Origin: Pegoplata infirma
Taxonomy: Eukaryota > Arthropoda > Insecta > Diptera > Anthomyiidae
Reading direction: 5' to 3'
Assembly (NCBI GenBank): GCA_963921195.1
Contig: OY992540.1
Span: 75,009,337-75,073,336 of the forward strand
DNA: 64,000 bases
The notes under the pieces were generated by a model. It did not search any database and had not been told where the DNA came from. It saw only the letters and a program-made list of their open reading frames with translations. Each line of letters starts with the position of its first letter. The first letter of the stretch is position 1. A program made the translations under genes and the position numbers. Positions 9,760 to 21,540 of the stretch are shown here, one piece after another.

Positions 9760-12700
9760 GCACTTTTTTTTAGATAATTTTCATAGCATTATCGCATGAT
9801 TTGAAAATTAAATATTAAAAATTTTTTGCTGGGAAACAAATTAAATGAAACCACCTGCAAAAAAAATAAAACAAAAAAACCTGTACATTATATGTACTTC
9901 TTGTTCTTCCTTCTTTCAGAAAAAAGAAACTATAGTTAAAGAGGATAAAAATACAGAATATATGGATTAAACCGGATATACCGACCAAAAGCCGCCATGT
10001 TAAAATGGTGTTTGCCAAGCAAACTTCCGTAATAAAGTTATGCTCAGATCATATCGTATTTTTCCCCCCGTAATTTTTCTATATGGTCTTTTACTTTTTT
10101 CCATCTTTTAGCAGACCATGTACCACCAACGAAATCGTTAAAGGTATACGGTATGTTAAATGTGTATAAAAAAAAAAAGATGATGAGGTACAAAAAAAGT
10201 GTTGAAAAATAATTTCATTGTAATAAAATAAAAAATAAAACAATGTTTTGTACATGAGATTTAATACAATTGTATTATGGACATGAAGAAAAATTTACAA
10301 CGTTTTTATACTCATTTGTATAATCACAAAACAAGAGGGAAGGATGGCACACAGCAACGTGGCAGATATCAATAAAATGTGCTGAGAGGCAAGAAAATTT
10401 TAGAAAGATCTTTTAAAAGTTCACAAAAGCTTTTTAAAAGGTGTAAACATGTGCTTTTGTTACTTTTTATATAGTTTCGAATAAAAGGGTGCCAAAAGGG
10501 GAAAATAGTGTATTTTGGTACTTTTTTCTTTCTTCTGAAAAAATGGTAATAGAAATTTGACATACAAGACTCTTCTGCAAAAAAAAAACAACATTCTGAT
10601 AAGGTAGTTTTTAGGAATTTTGATTTTAATGGGGTTAAGTGGGCAAACGTTTTTACTTTTTCTATTTCCTAAAATAATGGTTTAAGAAACTTGAAATTTG
10701 GAATGTAGGATTATCCAGCGAAAAAAAACTTTTTGAGAAAACGCTTTTTAGAAAGTTTCAACTCGAAGAGGGTAAACAAATATACTTTGGTACATTTGCG
10801 ATTTCCTAAACTAATGACTTTATAAACTTGATGTTTTAAGCATTGAATCCTTAAGCAAAAAAAAAGCACTGTCAAAAAACGTCTTTGAAAATTTGTCCTT
10901 TTTTATAACTATTGAACTACAGACCACAGAATTTTAAAATTTCACATGCAACGTCCTCCTTCTTTTGTTCTTTTTACCATAAAGTACTATTTTTTTACTT
11001 TTTTCTAAAAAGGCACTATTATAGTCATTTTTTTAAAATGTACTATTTTCATTAAAAAGTTCCATTTATATCTTAAACATATTTTTTTATTAAAAAGGAC
11101 TCTTTTATCGCTTTTAATTTAAATGTACATTTTGGTTCTTTTTAAAAAATTTGATATTTGGCACATATTTGATAAAGTATTGTTTTTTTTTTTTTTTAAT
11201 ATGTAAAAATATATATTTTTTATTACTTTACTGGTACTTTTTTCCAAAATGAACTAGTTTATTACCTTTCATTAAAAAAATTATATCGTGGTATATTTTT
11301 TACACAAAAAAAAAAGAATTTTCGTACTTTTTGCAACAAAAAAAAACTATTTTGGTACTTTTTATCAAATACTGCTATCATTAAAATAATAATAATAACA
11401 ATACAAAAGTATTTTTTGTTCTTTTTATTTAGAGTACTATATTGGTACTTTTTATGGAAATTAGTGTTTTTGTACTTTTTTATCAAAAAGCAGTATTTTA
11501 AAAATTTTTACTTGTTAAAGAAAAGAACTGTTCTGGTACTTTTTTATCAAAATGTATTAGTTTGGAACTTTCAATTAAAAAGTACAGATTTGTTACTTTT
11601 TTGAAAATTAACTATTTTGGTACTAAGTATATATTTAAACGATCATGCCACATTCTTCAATTTAAAAGTAATATTTTGGTAGTTCTTAAAAAAATACTAT
11701 TTTGGCACATTTTATTAAAAAGTATCATTTTAATTTAAAAAAAAAAAACGAAAAAAATCAAGTTTCTTTTGGATTGATAAAAAAAATGTTTTGCACTTTT
11801 TATTTAGAGTACTACATAATGGATTTTTTTTAAAAAAAATACGGTTTTGGCACTTTCCCTTATTAAAAAGCAGTATTTTGGTATTTTTCTTAAAAAAGTA
11901 CTATATTCGTACTTTTTAAAAATAAAACAATAAAAATTATTTTTTTTTTTATTAATGGACTAATTTTTTTAGCAGTGTATAAAAATAGTAATTTACAGTA
12001 CTATATAACGGTATTTTTTTAAGAAAAGGAGTATGTTGACACTTTTATTTTTATTTATTGAAAAATAAGTATTAATAAAAAAAATATTATATTGGTACTT
12101 TTTCAAAATGTGGTATTTATTAAAAAAGTATTAAAAAAATACTTTTTATGAATATAAATTCAAACAAAAGGTTTTTTTGTACTTTTATTAAGTATACTAT
12201 ATTGGCACTTTTTATGAAAATGTTTTGGTACATTTCTTTATCAAAAAGTGGTATTTTAAAAAGTGATTATTGACACTTTTTATTGCCAGTACTGTATTGG
12301 TACTTTTTACGAAAGAGAGCTGCTTTGGTACTTTTCTGTACGAAAAAGTATTAATTAGGTACTTTTTATTAACAATGCACCATTTTTTAAAATGCACCAT
12401 TTTATTATGCATATTTATTAAAAAGTACTATTCTGGTAAAGTTATCTACTTTAATTACTGTCTTAGTAGTTCTTATAAAAGAATATTATTTTTGGACATT
12501 TTTTAAAAAGTGCTTTCAATGTACTTTTAATTAAAATAAAACAATGAAAAATATTTCCATTTGGATTGATGTACTTAGATTTTTAGCAGAGTATAAAAAA
12601 AGATAAAATAAACCTCGATTATAATGTTATTTTTTTACGAAAATGTTGTTTTGTTACCTTTCCCAGCAAAACTTAGATTACCAAATAAGGTATAAAATAA

Positions 12701-13988
12701 GGTATAGGATCTCTTATTTTATACATTGCAGCATTGATGATTTTAACAGGCGATGAGACTCAAAGTAATGCATCTACATTATCACAAAGAATACCAGTAA
12801 GGTATAAAATAAGTCATAAATTTATAACGAAGAATACGAGTAAGGTGTAAAATATATGATATTTAATAGGTTACGAGAAATGAAATAATATAGGATACCA
12901 GAAGATAATATGTAAGGTGTTACGAGTAGTGAAAAAGTAATTTTGTATTAAATTTACTCACGTGATTGTAAGTGAGTGTAAGTAGATAAAATATGCTCGT
13001 GAGTGTGTGTCGTTAGAAATTTCCTGTCTTGAGCCCATCTCTAGTTTAAACTTATGCATTTTTTTATAAAATAATTATTTTTTATGTTATTGTAATGCAT
13101 TATGCATCCAATTATAAATAATGCATTATTTCAAACTTTCAAATAATACATAATGTAACCAAATATAAGTCATACATGATTTAATGTTTAGAAATAATAA
13201 ATATGAAATACATTTTTTCCAATAATCATGCATTACGTAGCAAATTATTAGTAATGCATTATTTTTCACTTGAAAATAATACGTTGTGGAACAAATGTTT
13301 GGTAAGACACCCTAAAATAATGCTACAAATAAGTTATATACATTACCTGGTAATGTGTTATATAATCACTACCCATTACCAAAGTTTTGCTGGGTTGTTA
13401 TTAAAAAGTAGTATTTTGGTATTTTCATTAAAAAAGTACTAAATTGTTACTTCTTTAAAATGTACTATTTTGGTGGTATTTATTAAAAAAGTACTGTCAG
13501 GTACATTCTTTTATATAAGTTACTATTTTGGCGCTTCTTACAAAAAAAAAACACTATTTTGGTACTTTTTATTAAAAAACACTATCTTTTTACTTTTTAT
13601 TAAAATATAAGAACACAAAAGGATTTTACTTTTCATTAAGTATACTACATTGGTGCTTTTTTTAAAAAAAAAGTACTTTTATGGTACTTTCCTTTATCAA
13701 AAAGTAGTATTTCTAAAAAGTTCTATATTAGTACATTTTATTGTGAGTACTATATTGGTACTATTTACGGAATAGAACTGTTTTGGTACTTTTCTTTGTC
13801 CTAAAGTATTACTTTGGTAATTTTTATTAAAAAGTAGTATATTGGCACTTTTTTAAAAATGTACTATTTTATAACCCATATTTATTAAAAAGTACTATTC
13901 TGGTACATTCATCTACTTAAATTACTAAGTCGGTTGTTCTTACAAAAAAAAATACTATTTTTTTTTAGCAGAGTATAAAAATAGATAT
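9760..13988. repeat. GTACTTTTT half-palindrome satellite, segment 2
   Basis: Degenerate AAAGTACT/GGTACTTTTT iterations run through most of this stretch, clearest at 10960-12640 and 13385-13960. The landmark 'AGCAGAGTATAAAAA' recurs near 12590 and 13970. Interruptions without recognisable genes lie at about 9800-10950, 12660-12950 (GGTATAAAATAAGGTAT-type short repeats) and 13040-13390 (AATGCATTAT iterations). The ORFs present are low-complexity shadows. Confidence 0.65.
12955..13030 (+). repeat. GTGAGT-rich dispersed repeat, copy 1
   Basis: The string ACTCACGTGATTGTAAGTG, followed by TAAGTGAGTG variants, resembles segments at 24325-24425 and 29095-29225. It is a dispersed repeat with no recognised origin. 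Confidence 0.45.
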
Positions 13989-15350
13989 AACAAGTGAGAG
14001 TGTTAAATTCGGCTGTGCCGAATCTCTTGTTCCCTCCAAAATGTAAAAAAAACCTAAAAAAAATTTTTCAGGGGCGTATTTTTTTGCTGTGGGGGGTGGT
14101 TTGGTGGGAGACATTGAGGGACACCTTCCCCTTGCGTTAGATGTTATCAAATGGATTTATTATGATTCATGCAATTATTTAATCCAATTAATCATTATTA
14201 AAATACATTTTTTATATTCACGCCCACAAAAGGGGCGAGTCAAACTTTATTTTTATTTTTTTTTTTCATCTACTGGGTCCACATGCAGGTTTTTGAGCTT
14301 TCTCCGACATAAAAATGTTGCATTTGCTTAAAAAAAGTACAAAAAACATTGCAAAAAAATACCGTTTTTCAGAGGTTGGTTAAGTTCTCCAGCGGAAACT
14401 TTTTTCCCCTTGGTCCGGTTTTCCCATCTCCGAACTTAACCTGCCTAAAAACATAAGACATATTCGTGCCAAACTTTAAAAGCCTAGCTCTTTTATTACA
14501 GACGGACAGATGGACGGACGGACGGACATATCTAGAATAGTGCCCCCCATTTCCCGGTTCTCGGTATTCCCGGGAATACCGGTATTCCCGGTTCTGGAAC
14601 CGGTTTCCCGGTTCTAGATATATTCCCGGGAATACCGGTATTCCCGGTTCTGATCCTGGTACCGGTTCTCAAAAACCAAAAAAATACTATACCATAAAAT
14701 ATTTAAATTACACTATTTAATCAGTATTTCAGTAATATTTAGTTGTGTTTGTAAAATTATTTAAAAATCAGCAACTATTTTTTCTAAAATTAAAAAAATA
14801 AAATGGAAATGGTGTTATTCACATGTTTTGTATTTTTTTTGGTAAAAGCAAAGAAAAAATTTTAATTGTACAAAATTTTACAAAATATTCATACCGGTAT
14901 TCCCGGGAATACCGTCAGCAGTGTTGCCAGAAATTAGTTGGCTCCTGTCCCCAATTTGAAATATGAAATCCCCAAAAATACCCTAGAAATTATATAAAAT
15001 CCCCCAAAAAATTTAATGAATATTCAAATTTAAACTCTCTTTTAATTAAAAAGATGGTGTTTATTAAACAATATTTTTATGTTAATTTTAAGGTATGATA
15101 TTTATATATTAAATTTTTAATAAAAAAGTTGTATTAAATCGCCTTCTCCAGATATGGGAATTTGAATTTTTTGTGAATCAAGCCCCAAATCCAAGAATTC
15201 TGTTGATATTAAAAAAGTGTTAATGTTGTCTTTTTATTCCTCTTCCCTGCAAAATTACATAGCTTTTGAAAAAAATCCAGCCTCGATAAGATCAGCAATA
15301 CCATCAGAACATTGTAAGGAAGTTAAATTATTTTTTTTGGTTTTATCCTT

Positions 15351-16710
15351 ACACACAAAAAAAAACTTTTTCAAATTACTAGGAAAAGTCTCGTAATCCT
15401 ATTTTACTAATATTTGACAGTTTTCCCTGTTTTTTAACAAATCGAAGTTCCGTATAGGAACGGCAACTGATGTATATTCATTATCAATTCATGTTATGAT
15501 AATGTAATAGTATTACTTTTGATTTATTATTATGTTGTGCAATATCATTATAGTTTAATAAATATATTTCCAATGTCAAGGAAAAAAAAAAAAATTTTTT
15601 GCAATTTTAAAAATTTCCAAAATAATTTTACAAAAAAAATCTAGTAAATTCACGGAATTCCTTGTAATTTTATTTGATTTTTTCTGTAAGTACAGATCGA
15701 GCACGGGCTCTAATTATATTTGTTATAAGGGTTCAAGTTGAAAAAATGCAGAAGAAAAATTGAATTTCTAAAAATTATAGACATTTCTGGTATTTCCCAT
15801 ACCGGTTTCAAACACCCCAGTTAGTGTCATCATCAGTAGGATTTTAAATGTCGGTTAATGAAAACTGTTTTTTATATATGTGAATATTTATAGTTTCTAC
15901 AGAATAAATTTTGACAGTTTCAAACACTACAATTCTATTTCTAGCAATCTCAACCTCACTTCATACTTTCTTTCAACTTTTTTGTCTCTTACATTATTTC
16001 GCAAGGGTTACCAACATGATCTGGAATTGCAGACACAAATGAAGGAATTTGCATTTTCTGTTTCGGAGACGTTCCTAATTGCGACATATTTTGTCAGTAA
16101 TTTTATTTGATTTTTTCTGTAAGTACAGATCGAGCACGGGCTCTAATTATATTTGTTATAAGGGTTCAAGTTGAAAAAATGCAGAAGAAAAATTCAGGGT
16201 ATTCACTTCAGATTTTTTTTACCCTTGCAAGACTAAAATTTCTGACGTGAATTCCATTATTGAATTTCTAAAAATTATAGACATTTCTGGTATTTCCCAT
16301 ACCGGTTTCAAACACCCCAGTTAGTGTCTTCATCAGTAGGTTTTTAAATGTCGGTTTGTCTTGTTAATGAAAACTGTTTTTTATATATGTGAATATTTAT
16401 AGTTTCTACAGAATAAATTTTGACAGTTTCAAACACTACAATTCTATTTCTAGCAATCTCAACCTCACTTCATACTTTCTTTCAACTTTTTTGTCTCTTA
16501 CATTATTTCGCAAGGGTTACCAACATGATCTGGAATTGCAGACACAAATGAAGGAATTTGCATTTTCTGTTTCGGAGACGTGCCTAATGGCGACATATTT
16601 TGTCAGTAATTTTATTTGATTTTAATTGCGCCAAAAAACTGTAAATTTAAATTTTTTTTGGTAAAAAGCTTGTAAAATTACTAGGAATTCTCGTAAAACT
16701 GTAACACACA
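15351..16710 (+). mobile_element. CTTGTAAAATTAC MITE, copy 1 (interrupted, truncated)
   Basis: The left part (15351-15677) matches copies at 35912 and 60575. Landmarks are ACACACAAAAA, 'CAAATTACTAG' and 'ATTTGACAGTTTTCC'. It resumes at about 16620 with ATTGCGCCAAAAAACTG and the AAGCTTGTAAAATTACTAGG motif. The gap is filled by two tandem cargo units. The 3' third is missing. Confidence 0.6.
15678..16619 (+). repeat. Tandem pair of about 0.43-0.51-kb cargo units
   Basis: The boundary string TTTTATTTGA occurs at 15668, 16101 and 16610, delimiting units of 433 and 509 bp. The second unit carries an extra segment near 16195-16260 and is otherwise nearly identical. Each contains the same 76-codon frame (15880-16110 and 16389-16619), which I do not take as a gene because it is simply part of the repeat. 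A third copy of the unit's core lies in another hAT-like element at 20035-20366. Confidence 0.75.
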
Positions 16711-17264
16711 CTTTTCCAATCTTAAGAAATTTAATTTTTCTGATGACTAATTCGTATTCAGGAGGCAGGAATACTTAAGTAAATGTCTTTTAAATTTTTT
16801 CTTTCAATATTACCAAAAAATATATTAAAATTGGTAAAAAAAACGCATCTTTAAAAATATGCATATTTGGGTCATAATTTTGAATTTTTTGCAAACATTT
16901 TTGGATATAATCAATGGATTTTAAATTTTAACCTCATGTTCTCTTTATTGGACTGTCCACTTTCCATACATCTCTGGTTTGAACAGGAAATTTCTGGCAA
17001 ATTTTGGATATTTATTGCGAAAAGGACGTTGTCAAATTCCTTCACATTACCTGATTACCTTCTTGATATGTTAGGATTTTTAGAAGCAATTCGAATAAAA
17101 AAAATATATTCCTTTAACATACACTTTTCCAATATTAAAAGAATTGTTGGTGTTGAAGGATTGGTCCAAAAAATATTAAAATGCCTTTATCTGGAGAAGG
17201 CTATTTGATAAAACTTTTCTGATGACAGATTCGTGCTAGAAGGTAATACTCCAAAAGTTTCTAT

Positions 17265-18945
17265 TAGGTTGTCAAATTATTTTTTAAACGACCCAGAAAA
17301 ATACTAAAAGTCAATCAATACATAATTGATTGATTAAGACACAAGTACCTATTTTTTGGCCTCCAATACTTTTAACCACCAATGTTTTTGTAAACAAAGA
17401 AATATTTTTTTTGATATCTCATTACTTTGCACTTAAGAGTTAAAACACCTCAATTCAACCGAAAAAAGTAGAATTTTTGACCTTACCCCTTTCGAATTTG
17501 ATGAAACTTGGAATATTGTTGGGCCCTTACAAAAAAATCATAGTGCCAAAATTTTGGACTTCTGGTACTTTTTCTTCCCGAGATATGGGGTCTTGAAAAT
17601 TGGCAAAATCGTATATATTTGAGAAAAGTGTTCTGAGATAAATAAAGATAACTCGAAAAGTAATTACAATATACGTCTCAGTCAGGTCGCAAATAATAGG
17701 TAATAAGACAGCCTTTAAAATGGCATTCCCCAAGATTTTTTTTGAAAAAGGTCAAAGGTCATTGGTTTTAACCTTGATTTTTGGAGAGCTATATCTCAAA
17801 AAACGATATTTTTAAAATTTTGGAAAAAATATATGTGATTAAGAATCATCTATACTACTTAAGTTTAAATTTTCAGGATGGAGACTTCATTGGAACTTTT
17901 TATATTAATAGAAACGTTGTGACAGGGAAGAAAAGGCGGTGTAATTTCCCTTAGAAAAAAAATATTTTTTTTTTGTCTTTGAAATTCTGGTACCAAAATT
18001 GATTTTTCTGAATCTTTTTGACGTGCTGAGTCCAAATATGACCTTTGAACTGGCCTCTCGCTATTAGTTTTCGAGATATCTGCACATAAATATGTGAAAA
18101 TTGCTAAAATGCTATTGCTGTGTTATTTTTGAAAATTTAGGTGCATATATCTTGAAAAGTAATAGCGATAGGCCAGTTCAAAGGTCATATTTGGACTCAG
18201 CACGTCAAAAACATTCAGAAAAATTAACTTTGGTACCAGAATTTCAAAGACAAAAAAAAAATATTTTTTTAAGGGAAATTACACCGCTTTTTCTTTCCTG
18301 TCACAACGTTTCTATTAATATAAAAAGTTCCAATGAAGTCTCCATCCTGAAAATTTAAACTTAAGTAGTATAGATGATTCTTAATCACATATATTTTTTC
18401 CAAAATTTTAAAAATATCGTTTTTTGAGATATAGCTCTCCAAAAATTAAGGTTAAAACCAATGACCTTTGACCTTTTTCAAAAAAAATCTTGGGGAATGC
18501 CATTTTTAAGGCTGTCTTATTACCTATTATTTGCGACCTGACTGAGACGTATATTTCAATTACTTTTAGAGTTATCTTTATTTATCTCAAAACACTTTTC
18601 TCAAATATATACGATTTTGCCAATTTTCAAGACCCTATATCTCGAATACTGGAATGACCAGAAGCCTGAAAAATTGGCAAAATCTCTCTTTTGTTAAAGT
18701 AAACATCAGTACTTAATTTCATTAAATTTTGAGGGGGTGCGGTCAACTCCTCGGTTGAATTGAGGTGTTTTAGCTCTTAAGTAGATCTTCAAAAATACAT
18801 AAACAAAATATTTTTTTATTGTTCCCAAATAAATTGTTGGTCAAAAGTATTGGAGGTCAAAAAGTAATGTTTTCTTTAGCTGTATTGATTGACTTTTAGT
18901 ATTTTTGTGTGTCGTTAGAAAAATTATTTGACAACTGAATATAAA
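17265..18945. repeat. 1.7-kb foldback (long inverted repeat, about 0.8-kb arms)
   Basis: The left arm (about 17265-18085) and right arm (about 18125-18945) are reverse complements with scattered differences. The inner 0.5 kb of each arm is the most similar. Matched landmarks are CACCTCAATTCAACCGA at about 17447 against TCGGTTGAATTGAGGTG at about 18752, and ATACTAAAAGTCAATCAATA at about 17301 against its complement at about 18883. The loop is about 40 nt. A transcript would fold into one long duplex. Apparent ORFs in the arms are not credible genes. Confidence 0.85.
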
Positions 18946-19703
18946 CTGTTCTGAGTTTGAAAAAAATTAACTTTGTTCGACCCTCGTAAAACATTTATTA
19001 TTTACTAAAATTACTTCCGACCTAAATTATTTTATCTTGCCCAATCCAAATGATGGGATTAAGGACAGTTTTACGGGGAAAATAACAAAAAAACAGTTGT
19101 CTACCAGCTTATTAAGACTGCAATATAAGTGCATTTTAAAACAATATTTTTGTTTTTCAAAAAACGTCAAAAAATAGTAAAAGCATGTTATTCCAATTTT
19201 ACTACTTTGACATTTACAAATGAATGCAGTTGTAATTTTTGACTGCATTCTGTACCAATGTCAATCTCATTAATTGGTAATAGTCTTAACAACTTTAAAA
19301 ATTAAATTTTTAATTTTTGAAATAAAAAAAATCCCCAAATTTTAGAAAAAATCCCCAAAAATAAGCGAAATCCCCAAATCCCTCCCCTGGATATCTTGTC
19401 CCCAAACCAAACTCGAAATCCGCATTTTGGGGACAAATCCCCTTATCTGGCAACACTGACCGTCAGAACCGGAACCGGGAATACCGGTATTCCCGGGAAT
19501 ACCGGGAATGAATTAAGAACCGGGAAACCGGTACCATTTCCCGGTAATACCGAGAACCGGGAATACCGGTATTCCCGGTACAACGGTACTGACCGTAGGC
19601 ACTAATCTAGAATGTCTTATAATCGATCACTGATCAGTAATATATATACTTTATGGGGTCCTAGACCGATATTTCGATACTGTAGTTGGAGGGTATAAAA
19701 AAA

Positions 19704-19982
19704 CTTGTTGACACTTTTTATTCAGATAAATAGCACTATATAGCGTTGATAAATAGCAGATAAATAGCACTAAAAACGTCAACGAAGTAAAATAATAAAA
19801 TAATGGCTATAAACACAGCTTCAAAAATAATTCGCCAGATCAATAACAGATGGCGATGCAACAACTGTACTCAAAATTATCAACTCGCGCAATTACAGTG
19901 TTGCCATACTGAAGCCCTTCTATCTTTCAAATCTTTCATCTCTCTTCTATCCCCTTTCCCAAAAAAGCATCACGGTTACATT
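19704..19982. other. Non-coding spacer between insertions
   Basis: Satellite remnants (TTGTTGACACTTTTTATT) are followed by GATAAATAGCA iterations and unassigned sequence. No gene is seen. Confidence 0.4.
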
Positions 19983-21114
19983 CAGGGTTGTCAGATTCTT
20001 TTTACGCTCATCGCCAAATCGGATGTCAAAAATCGCAGAAGAAAAATTGAATTTCTAAAAATTATAGACATTTCTGGTATTTCCCATACCGGTTTCAAAC
20101 ACCCCAATTAGTGTCATCATCAGTAGGATTTTAAATGTCGGTTTGTCTTGTTAATGAAAACTGTTTTTTATATATGTGAATATTTATAGTTTCTACAGAA
20201 TAAATTTTGACAGTTTCCAACACTACAATTCTATTTCTAGCAATCTCAACCTCACTTCATACTTTCTTTCAACTTTTTTGTCTCTTACATTATTTTGCAA
20301 GGGTTACCAACATGATCTGGAATTGCAGACACAAATGAAGGAATTTGCATTTTCAGTTTCGGAGATGCAAATGTTCAGTTTTTGTTAAAAAAAATAATTA
20401 TTTTTATTAAAAAAAATTATATTTTGTTTTCTTTATAATGGCTAGAAAAATATAATACTCAAAAATCGCCAAAATCCTAGAAAAATACATAAAAATCGCC
20501 AAAAGTAATTTTTTTTTAGTTTTTGTATTTTTTTACTTCAATCGGTGGTTTATAAATTACTACATTTAAAAATGTTGCTAATTACTTCTAAAATTTTTAC
20601 TCAAAATTCATTTATGCTTGTTTTCTGCACTAATGCAAAAACCCCAATCGATCCATGATAATCGGTCTTGAATATTTCTTATCGCTATTTTCACTCAACA
20701 ACAGTTTACATCAGTGTAAAATTGGAGAAAAAAAGTAATTAATTTTTTTGTGATTCTCGTATTATAGTTTTTGACCCTCCTGGACACTGGACAAATTTCC
20801 CAAATGTTTTTTGTTTTAATTCATAAAGAGCCACTTAGACGAGCAGACATGTAAAAAGTCTGTCGAAAATGTTAAAAAAAAAGTTTTAACTGTCTAAGCG
20901 CAGCAAAAGTAAATAAAATTTGATAATTTGAAATAATAGCTCAACTAATCTTTTGAAAATATTCAGGAAATAATTTGACAAAATCGCCAAAGAAATCGCC
21001 AATCATTTTGTAAATCGCCAAAAAATCGCCACGTCGCCAAATCGAAAAACTCTTCGCCAAACACATTTCAAAATCGCCACGTTTGGCGAGAAATCGCCAT
21101 ATTTGACAGCCCTG
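19983..21114. mobile_element. hAT-like non-autonomous element with AATCGCC subterminal repeats
   Basis: The ends are CAGGGTTGTCAGA and TTTGACAGCCCTG. The 8-bp duplication GTTACATT lies at 19975-19982 and 21115-21122. The right subterminal region repeats AATCGCCA about nine times, and the left has ATCGCCAAATCG. It carries a third copy of the cargo unit (20035-20366) found in the hAT-like element at 14919-19458. It is 1,132 bp with no transposase. Confidence 0.85.
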
Positions 21115-21170
21115 GTTACATTGGTAATTGATAGGCAGCATTGCCTGAGTGTTGCTTCTTTTTTTTTTTT

Positions 21171-21540
21171 TTTTTTTAAAAGGAGTACTACTATAATGGT
21201 ATTTTTTACGAAAAGAGAAGTTTTGGTACTTTTCTTTATTAAAAAGTAGTATTTTGGAATTTTTTTTTTTTAAGTATGTACTATATTGGTACTTTTTTAA
21301 AAATGTTTTATTTTGGTATTTTTAAGCATTTATAAAAATAAAACAATACAAAAATATTTGGTACTTTGCCTTATCAAAAAGTAGTATTTTAAAAATTTCA
21401 CGTTGGTAATAATATTAGAATGCATTTTTTTGGTACTTCTTATATAAAAGTACTATGCTGGTACATTTTTAAAGCACTATTTTTGTAGGTAGTTTTTAGT
21501 AAAAAGTACTTTTTTTGTTTAAAAGTACCAACAAATACAA
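21171..21540. repeat. GTACTTTTT half-palindrome satellite, segment 3
   Basis: The same motif grammar as at 480-4641 resumes here and ends near 21540. Confidence 0.65.

Larger units (their letters stand above)
14919..19458. mobile_element. hAT-like non-autonomous element nested in the previous one
   Basis: The ends are CAGTGTTGCCAGA and TCTGGCAACACTG, a textbook hAT terminus. The 8-bp duplication ACCGTCAG is at 14911-14918 and 19459-19466. Subterminal TCCCCAAA motifs occur at both ends. Its 4.5 kb holds a MITE with a duplicated cargo segment and a 1.7-kb foldback, with no recognisable transposase. The 113-codon frame at 16867-17208 is not similar to any protein I know. Confidence 0.85.
14538..19604. 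mobile_element. hAT-like non-autonomous element inserted into INE-like copy A
   Basis: The ends are TAGTGCC and GGCACTA, and the 8-bp duplication ATCTAGAA lies at 14530-14537 and 19605-19612. Both subterminal regions are crowded with ATTCCCGGGAATACC and GGAACCGG motifs in inverted arrangement (14548-14670 and 19466-19590). Without the second hAT-like element inside it, this one is only about 519 bp. No transposase is encoded. Confidence 0.82.
13990..19703 (+). mobile_element. INE-1/Helentron-like element, copy A, split by nested insertions
   Basis: The left part (13990-14537) has the family's 5' hairpin (TTCGGCTGTGCCGAA) and a TCCCTCCA motif. It continues with the conserved body and a GGAC-rich stretch. 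The right part (19605-19703) resumes with ACTTTATGGGGTCCTAGACC and ends TTGGAGGGTATAAAA. The split is explained exactly by a hAT-like insertion with an 8-bp duplication. The family name is tentative: the ACTTTATGGGGTC block resembles Drosophila INE-1/DINE-1. No Rep/helicase gene is present. Confidence 0.7.

Noticed and set aside
16867..17208. 113-codon open frame
   Set aside because: It lies inside a non-autonomous hAT-like element, has AT-driven composition, and shows no motif I recognise.
17527..18358. Frames on both strands within the foldback
   Set aside because: The same sequence is read from complementary arms, so these are by-products of the inverted repeat.
15880..20388. Near-identical short protein in three copies (MNIYSFYRINFDS...)
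   Set aside because: Its conservation comes from duplication of the cargo segment. The frame ends differ at each copy boundary and there is no sign of selection.
19896..21160. Possible extra hAT end CAGTGTTGCCATACTG
   Set aside because: No matching inverted end and no 8-bp duplication could be found.
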